A stretch of DNA of 13,928 nucleotides from Candidatus Omnitrophota bacterium. Lineage in GTDB: Bacteria > Omnitrophota > Gorgyraeia > Gygaellales > Profunditerraquicolaceae. A model generated the notes under the pieces. That model did not search any database. It was not told the origin of the DNA and was given only the letters and a program-made list of their open reading frames with translations. The stretch is taken from contig JAQUQA010000017.1 in assembly GCA_028716305.1 (NCBI GenBank), positions 1 to 13,928 on the forward strand. The letters are read 5' to 3'. Below, one piece after another: positions 6,412 to 13,071 of this stretch. Positions within the stretch are counted from its first letter, which is position 1. The number at the start of each line of letters is the position of its first letter. A program made the position numbers and the translations under genes.

Positions 6412-7812
6412 GTGAAAATTGCCCACCTTATCAAATCACCTTTAATAGCAGCAGCTATTTTGGCCTTATTTATTCCGGCAACAACCGTTCTCGCGGCTGA
6501 TGTCTTTAATCTTACCTACACCCTTACCGAAGGGGGCAGCGTATTGGAATTGAACCAGCCAGACACCTTTAAGGGGGTCAGGCTGCAGATTGATTCTAAC
6601 GTTTCTACGCGTTATCAAGTCGTGCAAAGAGTGGTCAGTCCATTATTGAGCCGGGATAACCCCTCGCAGTCGATTAAGGATAATTTTGTTTACCGGGGGT
6701 TGCGCGGATCGAATCAATACGGGGACTTGCGTGTTCCGGTGTCCGACTCTGCTTTGAGGAACGAGGAGATTATCTATGTCTCTGACGCCTCGGGCCACGC
6801 CGACAGCTTTACCCTTGCCTACGGCTTGGTCAGGGAGGATACCGCCGAACCGGGATATTATTCCGGGAAGATTGCTTACACGCTTACTCCGATATCTTCG
6901 GTCAGGGCTCCGGTTACCCTGGTGCTGGATGTCTTTGTGACGGTGAGCGCCGAACGCAAAGGCTCACCCAAAATCGAGATCACTACTTCTCTGGGAGGCA
7001 CAAGCATTCTTTTGAATCCGGGGAAAGAAGATAGAAAAACTGCGGATGTGGCGGTAAAGATCAACGGTAATTTCAGGAAGCCTTTTAGCATCGGGCAGAT
7101 GCTCGCCCGCCCCATTGAATCACAGACCGGGTCCCGGCTCGATGAGCGTAAGGTCAACTTTGTCGTCAGGCAGGCAAAAATCGGGGTCGCCGAGAATATG
7201 CAGAATTCATTAGGGCGGGGAATGCAGAATATCTATGATTCATCTCCCAGCGGCGCGGCGGATAATTATTTTGTGATCACTTACGGCCTGGGGGATTTTT
7301 CCGATGTGGTTGCCGGCAGATACCGCACCAGTATTCAGTATTGGCTCGATGAAATGGGCAAGCAGTCAAACCTGGGCACCCTGGAACTGGAGATAGAAAG
7401 CGATCCTGTTTTTGACATCAAGATCACGCCGGTCGATCAGCGATACGCGATCGAGTTCCAAAATGTAAAGGCCTCGGAACCGCCGCGGGTAAGCGAAGTG
7501 CTGATCGAGGTGCTCAGTAATACCGGCAGGCAATACCAGCTGAACCAGGAAGTGCTCTCTGAGCTCACGAATAAAGAGGGTGATACTGTCCCGACGCGGT
7601 ATTTTACCATGCGCACGGAAAGCCTGAATACCAAGGGTAAGCTGCGGATGAGCAATTTTGAAGAAGTAAAGAAGGGCAGCACGGTTTTATTGATTTCCGA
7701 TGACCGGGGTTCGGCCGATCAGTTCAAGATCGTTTACCAGCTGGAAAGCCCCAAGGATATAAAAGCAGGGGATTACTCCACAAAAATAACCTATTCTTTG
7801 ACTGAACTTTAA
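6412..7812 (+). CDS. Exported surface protein with three tandem Ig-like (pilin-like) repeats
   Basis: A 466-residue exported protein starting at GTG 6412, with AAGGAG twelve bases upstream. Residues 1-28 are a signal peptide ending TVLA before ADV. The rest is three related units, about 32-160, 187-315 and 334-466. Each ends with the same pattern: S-x3-G-x-A-D, a short strand with Y-x-L or Y-G-L, then [PA]-G-x-Y and an alternating strand (GYYSGKIAYTLTP, GRYRTSIQYWLDE, GDYSTKITYSLTEL). The pilin-like protein encoded next ends in a very similar AGTYSGSVLITLTP, so all are probably the same beta-sandwich fold. There are no cysteines. As first gene of the operon and the largest subunit-like protein, it could be a tip adhesin, a minor fibre subunit or a surface-layer component. 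No named family is recognised with confidence. Confidence 0.85.
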   Translation: MKIAHLIKSPLIAAAILALFIPATTVLAADVFNLTYTLTEGGSVLELNQPDTFKGVRLQIDSNVSTRYQVVQRVVSPLLSRDNPSQSIKDNFVYRGLRGSNQYGDLRVPVSDSALRNEEIIYVSDASGHADSFTLAYGLVREDTAEPGYYSGKIAYTLTPISSVRAPVTLVLDVFVTVSAERKGSPKIEITTSLGGTSILLNPGKEDRKTADVAVKINGNFRKPFSIGQMLARPIESQTGSRLDERKVNFVVRQAKIGVAENMQNSLGRGMQNIYDSSPSGAADNYFVITYGLGDFSDVVAGRYRTSIQYWLDEMGKQSNLGTLELEIESDPVFDIKITPVDQRYAIEFQNVKASEPPRVSEVLIEVLSNTGRQYQLNQEVLSELTNKEGDTVPTRYFTMRTESLNTKGKLRMSNFEEVKKGSTVLLISDDRGSADQFKIVYQLESPKDIKAGDYSTKITYSLTEL

Positions 7813-7844
7813 CAACAAAACAAGAACAAAAGGGGGTGAAACAA

Positions 7845-8441
7845 ATGAAAGGGATTCTATTGAAGTGCATTCTCGCCTTGGCCGTGGTTTTTCTGGCCAG
7901 CCAGGGTGTTTTTGCCGCGGCTTCCAAGACGATTAACGTGACCGCTTCCGTTCCTACTATTTCCAGCGGTTTAGACGTTGCAGTCTCCAGGATCAACGCT
8001 TCCAGCGGAAATTGGGAGCAGACCAGTCCGAGCATTCCGATTGACTTCCAGACTTTACAGCTTGACAATGACAACCATATTTTTACCTCCGCGTATTATT
8101 ATGCGGTTGATATCGGGGTAAATGATAATACCGGCAGTGCCTGGACCATTACGCATGCCACGAGCCCCATCCGCCGGGATGCTACCAACGAGCTGGATGA
8201 TAATGTGAATGTTTCCTTCGTTAAACAGCTGTCCGACACCAATTCGGTCAATCTGCAGAAGGTCAGTTTTTCCAACAGTCACAATGTTACTTATGGTAAG
8301 GCTCAGCTTGCCAACGGCTGGTTGAGGATCTACTATGGTATCGGGACCGGCAAGGATGACGCGCCGGGAGTTTCGCCGATCGGCATGGATAAACCCGCCG
8401 GAACTTATTCCGGTTCGGTGCTGATCACGCTTACTCCGTAA
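7845..8441 (+). CDS. Pilin-like secreted subunit (probable major fibre subunit)
   Basis: Small exported protein of 198 residues. ATG 7845 is chosen over the in-frame GTG at 7836 because AGGGGGTG (7831-7838) is the ribosome binding site and the signal peptide then starts normally (MKGILLK, cleavage near VFA at 22-24). The mature N-terminus, T29-I-N-V-T-A-S-V-P37, alternates hydrophobic and polar residues like a donor strand. The C-terminus, AGTYSGSVLITLTP, matches the last strand of spore-coat-U/CS1-like pilins and of the three repeats in the preceding protein. No cysteines occur in the mature part. The strong ribosome binding site and the stem-loop right after the gene suggest high expression, as for a structural subunit. 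The pilin role is inference from fold-like features and neighbours. Confidence 0.85.
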   Translation: MKGILLKCILALAVVFLASQGVFAAASKTINVTASVPTISSGLDVAVSRINASSGNWEQTSPSIPIDFQTLQLDNDNHIFTSAYYYAVDIGVNDNTGSAWTITHATSPIRRDATNELDDNVNVSFVKQLSDTNSVNLQKVSFSNSHNVTYGKAQLANGWLRIYYGIGTGKDDAPGVSPIGMDKPAGTYSGSVLITLTP

Positions 8442-8496
8442 GCCGTTTCAAATATACATCTTAAGGTGCTGCATTTTTCAAAGAATGTCACGTTTC

Positions 8497-8542
8497 GAGA
8501 CGGTAGGAGAGTAATTTTTACCATTACTTGTCCTGCCGTCTC
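8497..8542 (+). promoter_or_regulatory. Large intercistronic stem-loop between pilin-like and chaperone-like genes
   Basis: GAGACGG (8497-8503) pairs with CCGTCTC (8536-8542), then a T-G pair, AGGA with TCCT (8505-8508/8531-8534), a small internal loop, and AGTAAT with ATTACT (8510-8515/8523-8528), closed by a seven-base loop. No T-run follows, so it is not a standard terminator. It may stabilise the upstream subunit message or reduce read-through into the assembly genes. Confidence 0.7.
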
Positions 8543-8566
8543 TGTATTCATAAGAGCGAGCAGGCT

Positions 8567-9454
8567 ATGAAGAATTTTATGAACAAAAAAATATTATTAT
8601 CGTTTCTTTTGCTCTTCCAGTTTTGCCTGGCAGGCAGCCTTTGGGCGGCCAGCCTTCCTTACATAGATAAATCAAAGATCAGGCTCTCCTTGCAGCCGGG
8701 TAAGCAGTCATTCGGCGAGATCACGATCGAGAACCCCACTGCCGACGCGCGGACCATGGAGGTCTACATGGAAGATTGGTATTATCTTCCCGCCTGCGAT
8801 GGTTCGAAGGAATTTGTCCCCCCCGGCACGGGCGATCGTTCCAGCTCCACCTGGGTGAGTTTTTCTCCGGCAAAGTTCACAATCTCCCCATTTGGGAAAC
8901 AAAGAGTCAGCTATTCGGTAAAAGTCCCCGCAGGGACGCAAAGCGGCGGGTATTATTCGGCGATGTTTTTCGAAACAACTGTCGGGGCGCTCGAGGCGCA
9001 GCCCGGGAAAGTAACCGAAGCCGGAATAGACTTAAAAGTCAGAATTGCCACTCTTTTTTATGTCGAAGCCGGTCCGGATATAGTCAGGATGGGGCAGGCG
9101 GACAATCTGGTTGTGAAAAAATCAGGTTCCGGACTGGATATAGAAATGGATTTCAGCAATAACGGAAACGTGGATATTACTGCCGGAGGGTCTTTTTATC
9201 TGATGGATGACAGGGGCATGGTCCTGGCCCGCGGAGAATTCAACGATCTCTATACTTTTCCCAATGATCGCGGTAAATTTAAGGCCTCCTGGGCCAAGAA
9301 GGTCCCTGCCGGAGAATACGATCTGGTGGTTACTTTGGACCTGGGTAAAGCTTTACGGGAGACCGAGGGCGCGCGGGTGCCTTTGGTTACAAAAGAGGCG
9401 AGAGTGGAAATCGATAATCGAGGAGATGTCATTAAAATAGGAGCGTTCAGGTAA
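8567..9454 (+). CDS. PapD-like periplasmic chaperone candidate
   Basis: A 295-residue exported protein (start ATG 8567; ATG 8579 is nearly as plausible, and the frame opens upstream at TTG 8528 inside the stem-loop). The signal peptide is about 1-28, ending LWAAS. Domain 1 (about 30-168) has the layout of a PapD/Ig-like chaperone domain: a G-x-I-x-I-E-N-P strand, W-V-S-F-S-P-x-x-F-T-I-S-P, then Q-R-V-S-Y-S-V-K-V-P and G-G-Y-Y-S-A-M-F-F-E. Domain 2 (about 175-285) is another beta-sandwich with PAGEYDLVVTLDL. In classical systems such proteins hold pilin subunits in the periplasm and hand them to the usher; the position between the subunit gene and the outer-membrane protein gene fits that job. 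The ribosome binding site is weak. It could instead be a structural two-domain surface protein. Confidence 0.75.
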   Translation: MKNFMNKKILLSFLLLFQFCLAGSLWAASLPYIDKSKIRLSLQPGKQSFGEITIENPTADARTMEVYMEDWYYLPACDGSKEFVPPGTGDRSSSTWVSFSPAKFTISPFGKQRVSYSVKVPAGTQSGGYYSAMFFETTVGALEAQPGKVTEAGIDLKVRIATLFYVEAGPDIVRMGQADNLVVKKSGSGLDIEMDFSNNGNVDITAGGSFYLMDDRGMVLARGEFNDLYTFPNDRGKFKASWAKKVPAGEYDLVVTLDLGKALRETEGARVPLVTKEARVEIDNRGDVIKIGAFR

Positions 9455-9510
9455 AAATCTTTTACTCCCCCTTTCAAGATAAACCTCTGAATATATCCCC
9501 CTTTTTAAAA

Positions 9511-12306
9511 ATGAAAAAAATCCTGATCATAGTCGTGATGTTTTTTCTGCTTTTCTCCTGGTTTTCGCCGGTTATGGCGTATACCCAGGTGCAGGAGTAT
9601 CTTTGCGATATAGGGGTAAAATTTTACAACCAGGGGCGTTATGCCGAGGCCTTGCAGGAGTTTAAGAAAGTCTTGGTCATCGATTCCGGCGACCCGCTGG
9701 CCCTGAAATATATCCGCAAGATCCAGGCCAAGCATAAGCTTCAGGATGACCAGCCGTTTTCTTACCAGCAGCCGGATCCCGCCGAAGAATACACTACCTT
9801 TCGCGACGCTGCCATAAGCAGGTACCTTGAGGCCTTTGGGACAGAGAGTAATGCTTACAAGGCCTTAAAAAAAGATTATCCGCAGACGCAGGAAGAACCA
9901 TCTCCCCAGGCTGCCGGGAAGGCGCAAAGGCAGAAAAGCAAGGGTCCGGGGCTGCTACTTTTAAATGACGATCTGGAACGTCAGATCGCTCCCACGGAGA
10001 TCCCCGAAGGGAGCAGTTTTATAGTTTCCGGGACGAATATCCGCAGGTTCCTGGTGACCCATCCGGAAATTATCGATGTGGTAAGGCAGAATCCCGATCA
10101 GCTTTTGGTTACCGGAAAAAATATCGGCTATACGGATCTGGTTGCCTGGGATGACCGGGGACGTTGGACGGTGGGTTTCCTGGGTGTTTTTCCGCAGCCG
10201 CAAGGGGAATCTTATAAGGAGTCCTTGCTCCGGGAAGAAGAGGGTAACCGCAGTTTTAAATTAAGGTATTCTTTTAATTTTACCGCGACGGAAAGAGGAA
10301 GCAGGCTCTATAATTTAAGGCGCCAGGGCAGCTACGCCTATACGCATAGCCTGGGACTCTCCGGACAGTCCCCCTATGGTAACATCGATTCGGCGGTTAC
10401 CTTCCGCAGGTTCGCCACCACCGAACTTACCTACGCGACCCTTGGCCTGACTGACGGTAAGTATGGCCCTTTCGAGGGTTTTTCTTTACGCGGCGGTGAC
10501 CTCACTCCGGATTTCTATAATCTGGCTTTTCCCAGTACGGTCGTCCGGGGCGCCATGTTTACCTCGCCGGCTTTTGAAAAGAAATTCAATTATACTCTTT
10601 TCTGGGGCAGGGAAAGCGGAGGGCTCTCCGGGCTTTTCCCCGACCTGTATAAACAGAAGAACTCCTTTCTTACCGGGTCGAACTTCAGCTATACCCCGGA
10701 CAAGGTGCAGAATTATCAATTCTCGGTCCTGCACGGATGGGGCAGAGACAGGGATGAGTTTTTAAACGAATACGGCTACGACTTAAGCGGAAAATGGAAC
10801 CTGGAAAATAATTGGGGGTTTGGTTATGAGCTCGGTTACGACAGTAAGAAATTCGCCCAGCTGCTCAACGCCAATTATGTCGCGCCGAATATCCGTTTTA
10901 GCTCGGAGTTAAGGGATATCAACAGTGACTATGTGAACATGGTCGGTACGGGGTGGAGGCAGGGGGAGCTCGGCACTCTTTTTAACCTCGATTATAAGGC
11001 TACCGATAAGTTAAGGTTAACCAGCCGTTTTGATTTCTATCGTGACAGGTTGTTTCCCGCCCTGGATAATAAACACCGCTGGAACCAGGATTTTGACTGG
11101 GATGCCGTTTATCAGATCGATCCGGTTACCGATGTGGATTTTTCCTATTCTTTACAGAATGACCTGGGAAAGCTTTCCCAGGTCAGGTATTTTACTCCGG
11201 GGGTAGGCATCTCCAGAAGGTTCGATTTCTTAAAAGGTTTTTATACCTTTTTCAAGTATTCGTATGCAAAGAACCGCAACTTTACCTCTCCCAGCCTGGA
11301 TTATTTTAACAACCGGGTAACGATGAACCTGAGGCTTGGCCTTACCGACGACCTGTATTATTATTTCAATAAAGAGATCAACTGGCTCTATGAGACCTAT
11401 AACAAGAACCAGTCCATGCCTAATGCCTATGAGACCGGGCTTGACTGGTCAAACCAGTTTTGGAATTCCCCGGTATTCGCGACCTTACGTTTTTCTTATC
11501 GCGACGAAGAGGATGCCGCTTCTCCGTTAAGTTTCCTCTCCGGGCAGGATTATATCGAAGGCTATTCGGAATTAACCTACCGCGGAGAAAGCGGAAACGA
11601 GATTTATGGTTCCTGCCGGATACGTAACTCCTGGGCCGATGAGCCCAGCGCGAGTAAAGGCATAGACGCCAATTTCAATACCGGCTTGCGTTATGTCTGG
11701 GATACCGGGTTTTCCTGGAACGCCGCCTGCGATATCGAAGTCTATGCCTTTAAAGACCTGAATTCCGATGGGCTGCGGCAGAGAAATGAGCCTCCGGTGG
11801 AAGGGGCTGTGATCCTTTTGGGCAAGAAAAGGAAGATGGTTACCGATCTTTTCGGGTTTTGCAGTTTCAGGGGCGTGCGCGGAAACCGCGCCTTTGTCAG
11901 CTACGACCTTTCCAGCTTGCCTAACGGTTATCTGCTTACCGTCCCGCAGACGCAGGAGGTCGGGATAATCCAGGGGCGGACGCAAAAAATCAACTTTGGA
12001 ATAATCTCCCGTTCCGGGATAAACGGTATGGTCTTTGTCGATCCGAATCAGAACGGCCGGCTGGATCCCGGTGAAAATGGAATAGAAGGGGTCAAATTCC
12101 TTTTGGAAAATGATCAGAGCGCGGTGTCTGATAACAACGGCAGGTATTCTTTTTCGAATGTCCCCGCGGGAAAACACACGCTTAATATAGATATCAACAG
12201 CATTCCGGTTGATTACATCCCCAGGGCGCCGCTGGTAAAGAATATCGATCTTTACGAAGGCGTTACCTATGTTTATAACCTTCCGCTGGAAAGAGTAAAT
12301 CAATAA
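9511..12306 (+). CDS. Usher-like outer-membrane protein: TPR, pilus/secretin N-domain, beta-barrel, two SdrD-B-like domains
   Basis: A 931-residue exported protein. Signal peptide 1-23 (ends VMA). A TPR-like pair of helices lies at about 29-66 (FYNQGRYAEALQEFKKVL), then a Q/P-rich linker to about 150. Residues 162-226 match the pilus-formation/secretin N-terminal domain seen in CpaC-type secretins: strong hydrophobic start, H-P-E-I-I-D-V, D-Q-L-L-V-T-G-K-N-I-G-Y-T-D-L, W-D-D-x-G. No secretin pore domain follows. Instead, residues about 248-740 are a long run of aromatic-ended amphipathic strands typical of a large beta-barrel. The C-terminus has two SdrD-B/carboxypeptidase-regulatory-like domains (about 741-830 and 837-925), each with a calcium-loop motif (DLNSDGLRQRNE, DPNQNGRLDPGE). 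Usher-like translocation of the fibre is inferred from the barrel, the C-terminal beta domains and the neighbours. No Shine-Dalgarno sequence is visible before ATG 9511, and no terminator follows. Confidence 0.85.
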   Translation: MKKILIIVVMFFLLFSWFSPVMAYTQVQEYLCDIGVKFYNQGRYAEALQEFKKVLVIDSGDPLALKYIRKIQAKHKLQDDQPFSYQQPDPAEEYTTFRDAAISRYLEAFGTESNAYKALKKDYPQTQEEPSPQAAGKAQRQKSKGPGLLLLNDDLERQIAPTEIPEGSSFIVSGTNIRRFLVTHPEIIDVVRQNPDQLLVTGKNIGYTDLVAWDDRGRWTVGFLGVFPQPQGESYKESLLREEEGNRSFKLRYSFNFTATERGSRLYNLRRQGSYAYTHSLGLSGQSPYGNIDSAVTFRRFATTELTYATLGLTDGKYGPFEGFSLRGGDLTPDFYNLAFPSTVVRGAMFTSPAFEKKFNYTLFWGRESGGLSGLFPDLYKQKNSFLTGSNFSYTPDKVQNYQFSVLHGWGRDRDEFLNEYGYDLSGKWNLENNWGFGYELGYDSKKFAQLLNANYVAPNIRFSSELRDINSDYVNMVGTGWRQGELGTLFNLDYKATDKLRLTSRFDFYRDRLFPALDNKHRWNQDFDWDAVYQIDPVTDVDFSYSLQNDLGKLSQVRYFTPGVGISRRFDFLKGFYTFFKYSYAKNRNFTSPSLDYFNNRVTMNLRLGLTDDLYYYFNKEINWLYETYNKNQSMPNAYETGLDWSNQFWNSPVFATLRFSYRDEEDAASPLSFLSGQDYIEGYSELTYRGESGNEIYGSCRIRNSWADEPSASKGIDANFNTGLRYVWDTGFSWNAACDIEVYAFKDLNSDGLRQRNEPPVEGAVILLGKKRKMVTDLFGFCSFRGVRGNRAFVSYDLSSLPNGYLLTVPQTQEVGIIQGRTQKINFGIISRSGINGMVFVDPNQNGRLDPGENGIEGVKFLLENDQSAVSDNNGRYSFSNVPAGKHTLNIDINSIPVDYIPRAPLVKNIDLYEGVTYVYNLPLERVNQ

Positions 12307-12316
12307 TCAGGTCTAT

Positions 12317-12652
12317 TTAGCGCCGGTATATTGTCCTGGTGACCACCTGCGCCATTTTGCCGTCAGAGGCGGTTATATCGCCGGATTGTTCATGGGCAAT
12401 ATAGCTTGCGCCTTCTCGGGTATTCTGGATCTGCGTTTGTTCTTCTTGTTCCCGGGGGTCCTGGTTTTCCGGATCCCCTGAATCATTTTTCAGGTTTTTC
12501 TCTGCCTGATCGGGGAAAGGAGGAGCGTTGACTCCCGGGATTTCCGGGATAGTGCATGAGACCTTCAGGCTTACGCTGTCTCCAGCCAGGGCAACCGTGC
12601 CAAAACAGAAAACCAATAACAGCATCAGCACTAAACCGGTGGCTTTTTTCAT
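12317..12652 (-). CDS. Small secreted protein with pilin-like N-terminal strand
   Basis: An 111-residue exported protein with a clear signal peptide (1-23, ends ALA before GDS) and GGGGGA about seven bases before the ATG on the minus strand. The mature start, S28-L-K-V-S-C-T-I-P-E-I-P-G40, aligns without gaps with T29-I-N-V-T-A-S-V-P-T-I-S-S of the pilin-like protein encoded at 7845-8441. The rest (about 45-95) is hydrophilic and rich in D, E, N and Q, probably disordered, and ends in a short V-V-T-R-T-I-Y strand. One cysteine remains in the mature part. It may plug, cap or anchor the fibre, or be a secreted cofactor; I do not recognise a named family. The stop lies ten bases from the stop of the convergent usher-like gene. 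Confidence 0.75.
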   Translation of the reverse strand: MKKATGLVLMLLLVFCFGTVALAGDSVSLKVSCTIPEIPGVNAPPFPDQAEKNLKNDSGDPENQDPREQEEQTQIQNTREGASYIAHEQSGDITASDGKMAQVVTRTIYRR

Positions 12653-12671
12653 CTCGTCCCCCTTTCCCCAA

Positions 12672-12944
12672 TTACCTTCCGTGGCCGGCGGGGTGGTTTA
12701 AAATATTCTTCTGGCAAATCTGGTTAAGTTTATTATCAAAATCCGTTTCCGACTTTATGCCTTCTCCGGAAATATTCATCCTTTTTATGAATTCAACGAG
12801 CCAGGCGATCAGCTTTGCCCGGGAGAGCTTTACCCCGGTAGTAAAAAGCGCGTCCTTTCCCATCTTATCCAGGAAATCAACCTCTTCCCGGTTCAGAAAA
12901 GTCACCACTCTCTGATTTTTTTCAAAATCCAGGTTTTTTTCCAT
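12672..12944 (-). CDS. Small ribbon-helix-helix-like protein (possible DNA-binding regulator)
   Basis: A 90-residue cytoplasmic protein; GGGGA about six bases before the ATG on the minus strand supports the start. Residues 11-17 (QRVVTFL) read as a strand, 19-30 (REEVDFLDKMGK) as a first helix and 41-55 (SRAKLIAWLVEFIKR) as a second, the layout of a ribbon-helix-helix DNA-binding fold. The family is not certain by eye. It is the first gene of a two-gene unit, 19 bases before the secreted protein gene, downstream of a long structured leader. Control of its own unit or of the fibre operon is a reasonable inference, without direct evidence. The C-terminal 25 residues look flexible. Confidence 0.7.
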   Translation of the reverse strand: MEKNLDFEKNQRVVTFLNREEVDFLDKMGKDALFTTGVKLSRAKLIAWLVEFIKRMNISGEGIKSETDFDNKLNQICQKNILNHPAGHGR

Positions 12945-12960
12945 GGCCGTCCCCGTTATT

Positions 12961-12993
12961 AAAAGACCCCCGGCAAAAGATTATTGCCGGGGG
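12961..12993 (-). terminator. Terminator-like hairpin just before the RHH-like gene
   Basis: Perfect ten-base-pair stem (12967-12976 with 12984-12993, CCCCCGGCAA/TTGCCGGGGG) with a seven-base loop, followed on the minus strand by TCTTTT (12966-12961). It sits between the leader and the ribosome binding site, so read-through must be allowed for the downstream genes to be expressed from the promoter at 13242. Confidence 0.7.
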
Positions 12994-13001
12994 CCGTTGG
13001 T

Positions 13002-13029
13002 TTGTCGTCCTCTCAAGCGAGGACAACAA
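13002..13029 (-). promoter_or_regulatory. Stem-loop between two terminators in the leader
   Basis: Eleven-base-pair stem (13002-13012 with 13019-13029, one G-U on the minus strand RNA) and a six-base loop. Its 5' arm uses the last two Us of the preceding terminator's U-tract, so it can form only after that terminator has been passed. Confidence 0.55.
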
Positions 13030-13056
13030 AAAAACCCTAAAGCAGGTTCCTTAGGG
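13028..13056 (-). terminator. Intrinsic terminator following the riboswitch-like domain
   Basis: On the minus strand, CCCTAAGG pairs with CTTTAGGG (plus 13049-13056 and 13035-13042, one G-U) around a six-base AACCTG loop, followed by seven Ts (plus 13034-13028). It starts about 15 bases after the aptamer-like region and is the likely expression platform. Confidence 0.75.
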
Positions 13057-13071
13057 CTTATCCTTCGTTTT

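Noticed and set aside
8528..8566. TTG start for the chaperone-like protein
   Set aside because: It lies within the stem-loop and would put a hydrophilic stretch before the signal peptide.
11572..12303. Long minus-strand frame of 243 codons
   Set aside because: It is antisense to the usher-like gene, has no family features or ribosome binding site, and reads as a codon-usage shadow.
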